64,000 bases of DNA, from contig NC_080571.1 in assembly GCF_030247185.1 (NCBI RefSeq), positions 210,672,880 to 210,736,879 of the forward strand. Direction: 5' to 3'. Within the stretch, counting starts at the first letter, position 1. The number at the start of each line of letters is the position of its first letter. Made by a program: the position numbers and the translations under genes. A model generated the notes under the pieces. That model worked only from the letters and a program-made list of their open reading frames with translations, was not told where the DNA came from and ran no database searches. Shown in pieces: positions 11,072-24,110 of the stretch. The DNA comes from Malaya genurostris. Taxonomy: Eukaryota; Arthropoda; Insecta; Diptera; Culicidae.

Positions 11072-11399
11072 ATTATGTTTCTTCTTTTCATTTCAGGTAT
11101 GTCTTCAACTTCAACTTCAACTTTTCAACCTCGGAGAGATTTAATTAAGTTATTTTCCATTTGATAAGCTGAAAGTGGACTATGGTAATTGCATGTGCTG
11201 AATATCTTTGTAAGAATACGGGTGGGTATGGTTAGAGTCACTACCGGACTGACCTGCACAGGCTTACAACTGATACTCGCCATAATCTAACACCAGTAGC
11301 GGGTCAAATTGCCAAAATTTTTCTCACCAAATGAGCCATTTTGCTGAAAGTATCATTTCCCCGATTCGTTTTATCATATTTGAAAGCTCCATTTTTCTC
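11072..11399. other. No feature recognised
   Basis: Moderately AT-rich sequence between the hAT element and a LINE 3' end. It could be a decayed 3' region of the same LINE. Confidence 0.35.
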
Positions 11400-11608
11400 T
11401 TCTCTCTCTGGCCGTTTAAGCAAGAACACTGTTGCTAGCCTGTAATGTCTGGTGTCATCAACTAGTTACCGGGTTATACGTTTAGTTTTAATTGTAAGTG
11501 TTAAGCCTTACTGTATCTGTTGGATCATTGTAATCTGTTAATACAAAAGACGAGGAGGTTTTATGCCTGCTGTCATCTCCATCCCAAAATAAACAAAAAT
11601 AAGTAAGC
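11400..11608 (+). mobile_element. Non-LTR retrotransposon 3' end, copy 1
   Basis: Homologous to 34660-34885. Shared landmarks are catcaactagtta, gttttaattg, ctgttggatcat and acaaaaga-gaggaggtttatgcctgc. Both copies end in an AATAAA-like A-rich tail on the plus strand. That suggests the 3' untranslated end of a LINE copied from RNA and truncated at its 5' side. No reverse transcriptase is present, so the clade is not assigned. Confidence 0.55.
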
Positions 11609-12479
11609 GATATTACATTGAAAATTTACACAAAGCTTTCAAATGTGATCGAATAAACGCAAATGTAGAAGTAATTTTGTATGTACTAAACACAAAAAAA
11701 TGCAAAGGTATTATTTAATGCAAATTTACACGCGCGTGAATACGTGCCGGTATAATTTACTAATTTTTCGAATGCTTTTTTTTTAAATGCTGCCATGATA
11801 TCTCGAAAAATATTTGATCTTTTGCTTTTATCTCATACTATTACTTTGGAGAGGTCTTACAGCTACAAAATGGTGAAAAATTTAAAAAAATCAAACAAAA
11901 ATGTGGAGGTCTAGAAAAAAATCTACTATAATTATGTTGCTTTGATTTTTCGACTTCTGACAATTCTGCGCTGATATATAGTGGACACCGCAAATCATGA
12001 TTTCCAAAAAGCGTCCTCGAAAGTATTCCTTCACTGGCTTTTTTATCAATAATTTTCTACGAATAAAATACAAAATGTTCGTAGAGCGCTTTGCATTATG
12101 TTTTTTAGCGATAACTCAAAAACCTACCGGGTTTTCGAAAAATATCCCAAAATAGGCTTAAAAACAGTCGTCATGTTAGCTGATCCCCTTAAATTTGCTA
12201 CAAAGTTTTCCAATATCTTTCAAAGTAAAGTTTGGTTTTAGCGCCCAGTTCATCCCATCACATGCATTTTTTGGGTTGCCTGGGACATTTCTTGTCAAAA
12301 CTTTTACATTTACATAGTTTAATAAGATACTTTAACATAATAAAAATTTGCTTTTTTCATTGATAGTATATGACCAAATTTTGTTTTGTTCTTCTTTTAT
12401 TGAATATTTGGCCTTGTTTCATAAAATCGAGTCAAAACAGACAGAATTTACTCTTTTTTATCATCGCTCTGTTTGCTGA
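11609..12479. other. AT-rich sequence, nothing recognised
   Basis: No gene recognised. The part around 12100-12300 reads like a decayed dispersed repeat, but no second copy was identified in the window. Confidence 0.35.
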
Positions 12480-13080
12480 GAAACGACTGGTCCGATTTCG
12501 ACAAACTCAAGCTCGTTTGAAAGCTACTATATGGTCATTGATCGAATCCAAAGATCAATTGGTTGCCACTTCTGGTTCCGGAGACATAATGGAATAAGTG
12601 ACGTATCCGAAAAAAACGCAATATTTTTTATCATTGCTCACTGTTTTCTTACCACTGTCGGCGATGGCTAAGCTGGTTTATCAAGCTTCGGTTCATTTGA
12701 TAGCTTGTATCAGATTATTGATCAAGTTCGAAGAGCAAATTGCGGTTCCGGAGATATAATGTTATAAATGACGTAAACGACAAAACCGATTTGAATTATT
12801 TTAAACTCGTTCGAGTCCAATTTTGGGTTTTGGATCGAGTTCAACTTTAAAATTGTTTCGTTTCTGGCTCCGAAGAAATAATCGCACAAGTGACGTAACC
12901 GACAAAACATTTTTTTCTATTCGAATATGTAATTATTTCAAAATGTGACCTACGATCCAGTTCAAATTTATTATAGCTGAAACATTTGTTTTGGAGTATG
13001 CTTCCGAATATGTGACGTAGGCGTTGAATCATGCTTTTGTGAATTCTCAGAATCAATTGTGCGTCGCACGAATTAACCAA
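12480..13080 (+). repeat. Family B array repeat, four degenerate units
   Basis: Successive units of roughly 110-170 bp each contain a ccgatttcgacaa-like block, an attgatc-aagttcgaagatcaa block and ggttccggagacataatg followed by aagtgacgta. Cores lie near 12575, 12745, 12870 and 13000 with increasing decay. The three short open frames here fall inside these units and are not genes. Confidence 0.6.
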
Positions 13081-13089
13081 ATTCTTAGC

Positions 13090-14700
13090 TTAGTTGGTAG
13101 ATTATTTGCAACAGCTCGCATTCGTTTCACTGAATCATAGTCTGCTTCAAAATCCACGAAAACAGATTTTTGAAATTATTCAAGAAATCGTCACAATGTC
13201 GAAATTTACGTTGACGTTTACCGACATAGGATTTTGTCTGTATTCAATATTGCAGCATAATAACTTTTGTGCATCCAATGTTCCTCGAAACTGTCCGTAG
13301 CATTTAACCAGACGAAAACACAGTCTTTCATTGTGTTGTTCTCAAATGCATCATCATACAGCGAAAAACCAGAAAAAACATCACATCGTTTTCCGTATTT
13401 CGTGAAAGATCAAAACAAACCATTACCCGCGTTTGCCGTTGTCAATGCACCCATCCGTTCGCAAGGCTACTGCACACATACAGGACGAGCCGTCGTGGAA
13501 AACGAAGCGAAAGGGTTCGGTCTCGCACTTGCCATTCACTCGGTTTTCCGCTTTCCTCTCGCGGCTATCGTGTGAACAAAACGAAACACCCAAAGCCTAA
13601 ACTTTAGCAGTAATGATCATTATGATCGGTTACCACATGCAATAATGGTATAATAGTATAGTTAGGCTTTGGGTGGGAGCATAGGACGGTGGCAGGTGGT
13701 GCGTGTAACCGAACGAACCAACTCCACTTCCACGATGACTGTGGTGGGGAGGGGATGGGGGGAGAGGTTCTCGGTCTGCGGTGACGAGGAGGCGGCACTC
13801 TGCTAAAACAACAACACAATTCAAAGCTTGGCCGGTAAACAATAACATCACTTGCCGCATAGGCAGGCAGAGGCACACACAGGGAGAAAAACAAGCTCAC
13901 AAAGCACCAAAGTGCACACAAAAACAAAAACGAAAAACCGCCTCCTTTCCGTTTTGCGGTTGTATTCGGTTTTACCCTCCCACGTCAGGCGGTTCCGCAT
14001 GCATTTTTGTTCCGTTCGGTTGGTGAAGTTGGTCTTTCATCAAATCGTCCAAGGAATGTGGCACCATCGGGAGGGGAGGGAAGGGAAGGGTGCTGCGGGT
14101 GCAAAATGCACATGCATAAGAAAATAAAAACAAACACAATTGCATGGAATTGATACACGGCTGAGGGAAACTCGCATCAGCAGACGGAGGAAATGCTAAA
14201 CGAACCAAAGCCAATCACCGTGGCCCAGCGAAGGAAACGACGGAGCCCTCGACTGCCAAGCGGCATTCTCCGGAAAAGGTAGTAAATAAATTTAATAATG
14301 GAGTGGCGCGTTGCAACATTGTTGCAGGCAGTGAACGTGTAGTGATGGATATATCTGAACTCGATCGCAACCGTCTCGTAACCGCAGCTCTTGGCTCTTG
14401 GGTAGCCGCGGGTCCCGGATTTGGGTTCCCGGGGGTGGGGTGGGGGGTTGTTTAGAGGGCGAGAAAGGGGCAGGTGTTACTGATGGGCAATTGAATGGAA
14501 CCATAAATGCAGCTCGAGAGAGAGGGATCGGGGCTCGTAATGACGAGTTTGTGGGAAGGTAGCTCATAAATTTCTCTTGACTTTGCAATTTGCCCTGTGT
14601 TGGTAAACGGGGAATTTTGCCGCCTGCCGGGAAGCGTATCATCAGTCTAGCGAATCCGTGCAAGCTTACGTATTTTGAGCACACGCGACGACTGGGAGGT
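13090..14700. other. Unique GC-richer island 2
   Basis: Largely free of the dispersed repeats, with several G-rich or C-rich tracts (13740-13770, 14420-14460). Frames on both strands overlap without domain evidence. The 15-bp palindrome-like motif TGCAACATTGTTGCA sits at 14312-14326 and recurs in later islands. This may be retained host sequence such as regulatory DNA or untranslated exon; no gene is asserted. Confidence 0.35.
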
Positions 14701-15447
14701 TTGCGGTGGATTCCAGTTATTCGATTATAGCCGAAAACCGTCGGATTGCGTTTACGACAAAATTCTCTCGAGCTTTGCGTGATTTCTGTTACGGGTCGGT
14801 ATTTTTTTTTTTTTTTGGGATTATTGAATGGCTATGAGAATAACGTTGAAATGCAATGTTACTCCGGAGGTTTCCCACATTGCGAAGCGAAGAGTTGTTG
14901 AAGGAGATCAGCTTGAGAGTAAATCTGAAATTTACTTTTTTCTGCACGTGCGAAATCTACTAAGCTCTATCTCTGGGAATGTTTAGATGAAATATTTGTG
15001 TTTTTGATTGAATCTTTTTTGTACGTCTTCGAGTTGATACTCATTTGAAACGAAAATTTGATTGTTCAGTCCACAGCTGCAAATCGCTTGCTGAATCTAA
15101 CACTTTTGGAGAATTTATTAACAATTACGAAATTATATCAGGGGTTGGAATTAATGTGTTGTGTTTTTTTTTGCAAAATTCCGTGTTTTATTCATAACGT
15201 GTTGTTACAATACCGTAAAAAATCAACAGTAAAAATGGCAAAATTATGATGCAAATTGTCTCTTTTGATTGAGCCAAATCTAAAAAATACAAAAATAAAA
15301 TTTTTCAAACGAAAAAATCTGTCAGCTGCGATGGAATGTCTCTTCATGTAAATTTTTTGTGGATATACGAGTTGAAAGCCCTTTTTTTACATCTAGTAAA
15401 AATTAACTTTAGCATACCATTCGCGTTGCCCCGAGAAAAAAAAATGT
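14701..15447. other. No feature recognised
   Basis: AT-rich sequence with a T run near 14802. No coding or repeat structure is convincing. Confidence 0.4.
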
Positions 15448-16990
15448 TTTTGCTTTTCTCATATAGAAAAGTTATGCAATCACTGTGAAAACCGACTTTT
15501 TAACCGCGACCCGGAGGGCCGAATGTTATGTACCATTCGACTCAGCTCGACGAATTGAGCAAATGTCTGTGTGTCTGTATGTGTGTGTGTGTACGTATGT
15601 GTGTATGTAACAAACACGTGCACTTGATTTTCTCGTAGATGGCTGGACCAATTTCCACAAACTTAGATTCAAATGAAAAGTCTCTTGGTCCCATATGGTG
15701 ATATTGAATTTTACTCGAATCGGACTTCCGATTCGGGAGTAACGGGGTCAAATGTGCAATACAATGGTTAGAACGTGCACTCGATTTTCTCTGAGACCGA
15801 TCAACCGATTTTCTTTACCTAAAATTCAAATTAAAGACCCTATAGCTCCATAGGTTGCTATTGAATTTCATCTGGATCCGACTTCCGGTTCGAGAGTTAC
15901 GGGATGAAATGTGCAAAATGACCTGAAAACGTGTAATCGATTTTCTGAGAGACCGCTCATCTAATTTTCACTAGCGTAGGTTCAAATGAAAGTTCTTACA
16001 AACCCATACAACCATACCAAATTCCATCCGGATACGACTTCCGGTTCCGGAATTACAAACAAATAGGTATAAAAATAGCATTTTCGATGAAGTGTTTTTA
16101 TACATAACACGGAAATTTGATCAAATACTTTCAAATAGTCGTATAATTCCTGAATTAAACAGATTTGATTAGTTGATGACCAAGTACATTGATTTTGGGT
16201 ATACCGGATCTTCGTTCCAGGTTCTAGAAGTGATCGTGTACTTCAAACCGGAAATCATTCCAATTGCTTAGAAACGGCTGAACCGGTGTTCATAATCTTA
16301 GATTCTAATGAAAGTTTTTATGATCACATACAAAATTTTAGAATTTTGTTTGTATAGGACTTCCGATTCCGGAGTTATGGGATAAAATGTGCAAAATAAT
16401 GAAAATATCTTTGTTAATTTTTTTTAAAGATGGCGTGACCGATTTTTACAAACTTAGATTTTAATTAAAGGTCTTATGATTATATACAGAACTTCCGAAT
16501 TTCTTCTGGATCCGACTTCCGGTTTCGGTATACTAGGGTAAAGTGTGTTAAAAATTTTATACCATCACTTAAATGGGTGAAACAAACCCTTGAAAACTAG
16601 TCTCAAAACTACTCCATTCGATAGTCATTATCAAGAAACGGCCCAAAAAAACTGATTCCAGCCATAATCATAATGGTTCCCTTTTTCCGATTCCGGGGGC
16701 ACCGGAGGCAGTGGTCATATTTTCCCCAAATTTTATCTCACTAACTTTTCTCAGCGATAGTTTGACCGATTTTCACAAAATTAGATTCAAATGAAAGCTC
16801 ATGTGGTCCCAAAACTTGATTCGTGAATTTTATCCGGATCCGACTTCCGGTTCTGGAATTATTATCAGTCATTATCAGCAGCGATGAAACGAAGCAATTC
16901 CGGTTATTCCTTCAAGAACCGAAGAAAATTTCTTCAAAGAATACCACAGTATGGTTGATATGAGAAGTGCATCATTACACCACTGATGGA
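15448..16990 (+). repeat. Family A array repeat, copy 2
   Basis: Head cttttctcatatagaaaag at about 15456, then the shared accattcgactcagctcga segment and a TG-rich tract. At least seven degenerate units follow with cores near 15722, 15880, 16028, 16367, 16514, 16685 and 16842. The tail near gatatgagaagtgcatcattacacca matches the tail of copy 1. Unit spacing is again close to 150-160 bp. Confidence 0.65.
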
Positions 16991-17182
16991 TTGAAACAAG
17001 GTTTTTCGATTAAAATCATTGGAAAAAATCTGTTTGGATAAGAAAAAGCTTTTGTTAAAAAACACTTCTTTACCTTGAGAGTCCACATCTGTCAATGTAT
17101 GAACAGGAACATAATCAACTATCTCGTGGCAATATTTCATCACAATCAAAAATATTTTATTTTGAAAATCGATTTAACATAT

Positions 17183-19915
17183 TTAACACTCCAAATACCA
17201 AGCCTCGAAAAAATTTGGAACGGTAACTTTGAGCTGTCATAGCTCAGCTGTTTTTCAACGAATCTCAATAAATTTTACACCCTCGAATTTTGTGAAGTTC
17301 GTAGATTGATTCAAAAACTTTGTAGGAGATGATTGGTAAAGAAAAACCAATGAAAATTTGATTTTTCCCGTTCCAAGTTTTTTTCACGCGCCCAATATGC
17401 CCTATCTGCCTCCTATTTTCTTTCCTTTGGCATAAACGTCGCATAGAAAATATTGAATACTTCAACTTTACCGAGTCATAACTTTGTTGTTAGCCAACCG
17501 ATCTTCAAAATTTGTTCACCATTGGAAAGGTACTACTTCCACAAATAAAATGCACTGAAAAAAAAACTAAAAATAGGGTTGTCTTCCCAAAGTTATAATG
17601 AAAACTGAAGATGGATGACCTAAGAAAAGGTGAGACTTTTTACAATGATCGTAAATTCGATTTTTTTTCGAAATTCAAAGCGATGACCTATATCTTTTTA
17701 CACATCATTCGATTGCTAGTGATATCAGCTACAATTTTCGCTCAACTACCATTCCTGCACAATCAAGAGAAAACGTTAAAAAAATCGATGAATTTATAAA
17801 TATATATGAATGTTTCATTTTTTTTCACATGTTTGTATATAACTCAAAAATTAAAGCAATGACATGTACATTTTTCTGCTCCAAAATATTGGAATCATTA
17901 CCAAAACCAATTTATTGATGACCAAAATTAAATATAAGTTCAAAAAATATTAAGAAATTCGGTACCAATACTATTATTGGGAAAATTTTGCCTAACAAAA
18001 TCAAATCCAAACTTTTAAATTTTATGACATATATTTTTTTATTATTTTAGTTGGAAATTATGAACAAAATTTACAAAAAACTGAAACTTGGATTTCACTG
18101 AAAATTTTAAAAATTTTGGTAAATAATCTAAAACTATAGAAATAGTTATATTTTTGTATTGGATAAAAGATCCAAACAATTTGTATGCACAAACCAAACG
18201 CAATTGATAACTACTAAAATTCTGATTTTGTTTTAGGTTTGCCGTAGAATCTCAAAAAATAGGTAAAAGATAGGAAATTTTAAAATTTCCGGGTTATATT
18301 GCATTGCACAGTGATCCGTATCCACAATTTAGGGGAACGAAAACATTTGTGTTTTGTCTTCTATTTAGTCACCGCAACTTCGTTAGATTTTGTTGTTTTT
18401 TGATACTTTTCGGTGAGAAATAAATACACCCTAATGCCGTTTTTTGTACTGCATAACGTTTCGGCTTACTATGCTTCAGCCATCGTCGGACTCATTGGAG
18501 TAGTAAAGCGTGTGGACGGTCTAGAATGAATGATCGTCCAATCGTCGGCAATGAGTGAGTGCGGAATAGAGTGAATGATGAGTGTGAATTTTTGTAAATT
18601 GCGTCCGACGATGGCTGAAGCATAGTAAGCCGAAACGTTATGCAGTACAAAAAACGGCTTTAGGGTGTATTTATTTCTCACCGAAAAGTATCAAAAAACA
18701 ACAAAATCTAACGAAGTTGCGGTGACTAAATAGAAGACAAAACACAAATGTTTTCGTTCCCCTAAATTGTGGATACGGATCACTGTGCAATGCAATATAA
18801 CCCGGAAATTTTAAAATTTCCTATCTTTTACCTATTTTTTGAGATTCTACGGCAAACCTAAAACAAAATCAGAATTTTAGTAGTTATCAATTGCGTTTGG
18901 TTTGTGCATACAAATTGTTTGGATCTTTTATCCAATACAAAAATATAACTATTTCTATAGTTTTAGATTATTTACCAAAATTTTTAAAATTTTCAGTGAA
19001 ATCCAAGTTTCAGTTTTTTGTAAATTTTGTTCATAATTTCCAACTAAAATAATAAAAAAATATATGTCATAAAATTTAAAAGTTTTGATTTGATTTTGTT
19101 AGGCAAAATTTTCCCAATAATAGTATTGGTACCGAATTTCTTAATATTTTTTGAACTTATATTTAATTTTGGTCATCAATAAATTGTTTTTGGTAATGAT
19201 TCCAATATTTTGGAGCAGAAAAATGTACATGTCATCGCTTTAATTTTTGAGTTATATACAAACATGTGAAAAAAATGAAAAATTCATATATATTTATAAA
19301 TTTATCGAATTTTTAATGTTTTCTTTTGATTGTGCAGGAATGGTAGTTGAGCGAAAATTGTAGCTGGTATCACTAGCAATCGAATGATGTGTAAAAATTT
19401 AAAGGTCATCGCTTTGAATTTCGAGATATTTACGATCATTGTAAAAAGTCTCACCTTTTCTTAGGTCATCTATCTACAGTTTTCATTATACCTTTGGGTA
19501 GAGAACCCTATTTTTCGTTTTTTTCAGTGCATTTTATTTCTGGAACTAGTATCTTTCCAATGGTAAACAAATTTTGAAGATCAGTTGACTAACAACAAAG
19601 TTATGACTCTGCGAAGTTGAAGTTCTCAATATCCGATTCGCGATGCAGGTGTCGCATGAATGCAGATAGGGCACATTTTGAGCTTAAAGAAAACTTGGAA
19701 CGGGAAAAATCAGATTTTCATTAGTTTTTCCTAAACGATCGTCAATAATGATATACTTAAAATAATCTACAAACTTCACAAAATTCGAGGGTATAAAATT
19801 TATCGAAATTGGTCAAGTAACAACTGAGCTATGATAGCTCAAAGTTACCGTTCCAACTTTTTTTGAGGCTTGGTGCTCCGCGTAACTTTTTTAGGCTTGG
19901 TATTAGGAGTGTTAA
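17183..19915. mobile_element. 2.7-kb fold-back element (giant palindrome) bounded by TTAA
   Basis: Left arm 17183-18490 and right arm 18604-19915 are inverted copies separated by 113 bp. The outer ends read TTAACACTCC on the left and GGAGTGTTAA on the right, so both ends carry TTAA with a CACTCC terminus, as in piggyBac-type insertion. Arm similarity is uneven: roughly four in five positions match in the outer few hundred bases, while the inner 700-800 bp are nearly identical. No transposase is visible. Each inner arm end contains atggctgaagcatagtaagc followed by cgaaacgtt. Confidence 0.7.
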
Positions 19916-20539
19916 GCTTCTCTTCGCCAAGCTTGTGTTCAAGTTTTGTATGCAAGCAGTTATTTTTATAGCGTTAAGTTTCTCTTTCATTTTCAAATCG
20001 TTTTATGTTACTTTTGTCTTGCTGTCTAGCAACAGCCTACCTCTGGCATGCTACGCGTAGGACTGAAACGTCAGCTATAATTTCGCTTATATTTATAGAT
20101 TCGCGTGCTTCCAACAACTTCGCTTTTGTATCGATTGACCAATCAGAGCGATGGTTTCCCCTTTGATATATCGCTTACTCCTTCAAAAACCGTCGTCTAT
20201 GGCAGGGAAATCCGATATTCCGGAGATATTTAGCAGACAAAATAAGACACTGTTCGCTACTAATCAAAAATTCAATCATATATAATTGAAAATACGTGGC
20301 TATGATCATTCATATCAATCCGTAGTAATATTTACAATCAATTGGTGAAATAATATTACTGATTGAAACTAAACTGACTGAGCTGTAAGTGTTTAAAACC
20401 TGACCTTATTCCTACTTGTATTTACCTTGAATCTCTAATTTGCACACCTATAAAGAAAACAAAGATGTGTTCTACATAAAAAAAAACTGGACAAGAAAAA
20501 GTTCAACAGTAATCACCTACATCGTGAAAAAATTTAATC
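19916..20539. other. No feature recognised
   Basis: AT-rich sequence after the palindrome. No supported gene or repeat boundary. Confidence 0.4.
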
Positions 20540-20830
20540 AAAATCAGAAATGCTTTATTTTGAAAATCGATTTTTAATTTTTTTTAATGTGTAGGATTCG
20601 ATAATTAATTTTACCTGATTCTGTGAAAATCACTAATACAACATTTTCTTGTAGCTATCGTGATTTTTCGACAAGAACTCTTTGAAAAGAAGTGTGAGAT
20701 TCTTTTCATACGACAGCCGAGATAAATTTTGAAGAAACAAAGTATGTAATGTGGCCTTTTATGACAAACCCGTCACGTCTAGAAAATTTCATACAAATCG
20801 GAGAGAGTGCTGTCAACGTTTGGTCGAACT
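20540..20830. repeat. Dispersed repeat C, copy 1
   Basis: Related to 32690-32960 and 34070-34260. Shared blocks are tgaaaatcactaatacaa, a following tcg-ttttcgaca-like segment, agataaattttg-aaaaacaaagta and agaaagtttcat--gaatc-gagagagt. It is non-coding and its element type is unknown. Confidence 0.5.
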
Positions 20831-22920
20831 CGAGGAAATTCGTTCAAATTAATGTGTCAATGTAATTGTAAAAAACTTGTGAAACGAGCACTAATTGATT
20901 GATATCAAAACGTCCTTTAGTGCGTCGAGACAAACCAAGAGTGGCAATACCATCGCACCCAAATATCAAATACACCAAAGTAGCTGCTTGCTTCGGCATT
21001 CTCCCTGCACCGGGACACTGGTGTTCAAGCTGATGTGCTTTTCAGCTATCAATTTGTGAACTTGATACACTTACTGGGATTGCCACTACAAACAGACTGT
21101 AGTAGTAGAAACGAACAGTGAGTATCGTGTCCAGTTCCACCGTTGCAACCAGCAGTGCACTCGTGATGTTTTCCCGAGTGCACTTTTTGCGATGCATTAC
21201 TTTGCCAGCACGGCCAGTAATGGATGGAGAGCAAGACAGATGTCAGACTGGAGTCTCTCCCTGCTTCAGTTGTCCGAACTGCGGTGGCGAAAAAGTGCTG
21301 TTTGTTGTTCCGTACAAATTTGAAATGATTTTGTTTTCAACTTTTGTAATGTGAAACGAATAATTAAGTATTAGTTTATGTCTGCTCAAACTCGAACTTA
21401 ACACAATTCAGACCCCGAATTCGAGATTAGGTTGGCTGTGAATATTTACAAAGGTTTACGAATTAGTTGGTTGGCATCACACCACCGTGACCGATACCAT
21501 CCAACTCAATCCGGATAATTCCACAATACACTTCAATATCCCGGTACTGCTGCTGCTGCTGTTGTTCGTTGTTTATACCTAATAAAACCGTTGACTACAT
21601 TGCAACGTAGAGATTACAACGCCATGCCAGTCACAATGGCCACGGGAATGCATTCCACTCCGGTACTGGCAATCCTTTCAAAATGCAAACGACGACAAGC
21701 CCTCAACCGGCGAGGCGAGTAAAACCAGATCCGACTTGCTAGATGAGTTTCTGCAAATAATTGGTGCGACTGCAAGCAAAATATGTAAATTAGTTTATAA
21801 CCTAAACTCGCACCCGGCTACCGGGGAGAGGAAAAACCCACGGGGGCGGCGGTAGTTTCTGTTACTTAGCGGATAAGCGCAGCAGTGTTCATGCAAATAA
21901 TAATACGGAGATCTCGATGCAAAAGGCGACAGACGGCGGAGTGCGATGAGACTAACACGGAACGACCGAGTGTGAAATAACACACTGTTTAGTACCTGAT
22001 GGTTCCAACATTGTTGCTTGCTTGCTTGCTTGTTTCAGGATCGACCGACGGACGGTTGGAGAAATGTCATTCTAGCCGGTTGGATGCGGTAATCTGTGAT
22101 CTGGAGTACTGCCATAGGTCTACCGGTTCCCTACCATGGTGATACAATGATCTTCACAAACGACTTACCTGAGTCCAAACGGACTACGAACGACGGAAGA
22201 TTTAAAAGATTTTCGTTCCAAGATTACTACATGTACCCAATAAAACGTTTAAGCGAACGATTTCTGAAATGTGTTATGCAGCTACAGTTTTTTTTCTTTT
22301 GATTATAATGTTGTTTCCCCACACACAAAAAAAAAATCTTGACAAACGGAACTCATCGGGCATCGCACTGCGCACATATTCCCACATGCACAAGCACAAA
22401 GCAAACGAGCACTTTTAAAACCGACGATTTCATCCAATTTTGTCCCGTAAAATTTTACGACGATAGCTCGATCATCGATCGACCGATTGATCGCTTCAAA
22501 TTACCTTCTGGCATCGGTGCTGCGTGCTCTCCATTTCGTGCCCGTGTTGCTGTTATTTGCACAAATAATGCTCCTTCCTCCCCCAGCGCCAATGAGTGCG
22601 CCGCATCAAAGCTCTCCCCTTCCCACTCGTCTGCTTCTGCTGCAAGCATTTCATTTCACCGGTTCCTTGTCGAACGCGCCACTCTGGAATGGCCGTTTTG
22701 CATTTTTACCACCTCCACGGTTCCGTCAGGCATCATACGGATACCAGATGATGCGTCGCGAGGCAGGTTGTGCGGTCATTATGATATAAACTGCTAGGCG
22801 GAGATGGCTGCAACCGGGAGGGGTGAGGGAAAGTAAAATACAAAAAAAAAACAGTAACCGTACACTAGCGGCATACTGATGGCGGCTATTCTGGTGGAAT
22901 GTTAATTTGACTGGGAATCA
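20831..22920. other. Unique GC-richer island 3
   Basis: Repeat-poor block with overlapping open frames on both strands, the longest being 22339-22797 (152 codons, plus). None shows a domain, and opposing frames are comparably open, so coding is not supported. The motif CAACATTGTTGC occurs at 22006-22017. A short tgct/cttg tandem lies near 22015-22035 and a CTG run near 21550. Confidence 0.35.
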
Positions 22921-23639
22921 GCTTTTTTTTACCTTGCGCTTTGAAAGATTCTACGTGTTTGTGTGTGTATGTGTATTGTAAAGCGTTTGGTATTAACAAT
23001 TATCACTCGATGCTTTCGCTTTTTTAAAAGGTTTGAGGCAATTCCTCGTAAATTGATTCGTTTCAAGTTTGAAACATTTTGGATCCAAATTGTTGTTGAT
23101 CACATTTAAAGCAGTGATTTTTTATGTTGATTGCAGTAATCGTGTATGCCGTCGTTCATAAAACCATTGTTAAATTGTACGTTTTAACATTCCTGACCAA
23201 CTTTATGGAGAAACGATTTACACCGACCCCAAATTGAAAGCCAACCCAATTTTAGTTGATCGTCGATTTGACAGGTTCGCTGGATTTTCAATACTGAGGT
23301 TATCGAAAGCTTGGGAATCGAAATAAAAACCATCGGTCTTGGAATCTCCTCCATCGATCGAACTTATTTACCATTCGCCAATGCACTGGTGAACAAATAA
23401 ATTCCTTGAAAGGCGATTTACAAATACTCATAAAATATCTTCGTAACTGGCGATCTTGGAGTAAAATGTTCCAATTTTATTTCCAAATAGCCCAACGTGT
23501 TTCTCTTCGGCGAGAAACCCTTCTACAACTGATCTGATCCGTACTGATCAAAGCCAATTTTGAAGCGAACCGATTACTCATGCAAACTTTGACTCAGATC
23601 ATCTACCAGTAACATTCAGGATTTCAAATAAAGCAATGA
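22921..23639. other. No feature recognised
   Basis: AT-rich; no coding or repeat structure that can be supported. Confidence 0.4.
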
Positions 23640-24110
23640 TTTATCCAATCAGTTCTATATTTAATTATCATAATTTAGTTTAGATAATTTAGTTTAGATG
23701 CGATTAGTACATGAAAACATATATGTTATCGCGATAAAAATAAAGTCTTGTATTTTTCTGTGAAACAAAGTCAGTTCCAATGCATCTGCCATTTTTTTCG
23801 CTTTGGTTTCCTGATAGCATTCTGGAAAAGGAGAGAGAAATAAAATTGGCTCAACAAGGTTGCCAAACACACAGACATTCAATCTCTGTGAAAGTTGAAT
23901 ATTTTTTCATTGTTCATTGGAATCCATGTAATGTCCAACCCATACGATAGATTAATGTGATAAAACTTCTCATCAAAATAATAAAATGTATGCTGGCAAC
24001 CCGGTACAGTTTGCTCATATACGAGAGAGGACAAGAGAAATACGATGTGCAAAGGGAATTGAGCGAGCCACGTGGTCGATTTAAAACTCAACACGTGACC
24101 CTCTGTCCTT
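23640..24110. repeat. Dispersed repeat D, copy 1
   Basis: Aligns with 35395-35745 along most of its length. Shared blocks are ataatttagtttagatgc, cgcgataaaaata, gagagaaataaaat-ggctca, caaggttgccaaaca and a closing catatacgagagag. It is non-coding and the element type is undetermined. Confidence 0.55.

Noticed and set aside
13604..13927. Minus-strand frame of 107 codons with a signal-peptide-like N-terminus
   Set aside because: Hydrophobic start, but the rest is low-complexity Pro/Ser/Cys with no domain, and another frame on the same strand and two on the opposite strand are equally open in this GC-rich stretch.
22339..22797. 152-codon plus-strand frame in island 3
   Set aside because: Overlaps a 100-codon frame in another phase and a 64-codon frame on the other strand; no domain, start context or splice evidence separates it from chance in GC-richer DNA.
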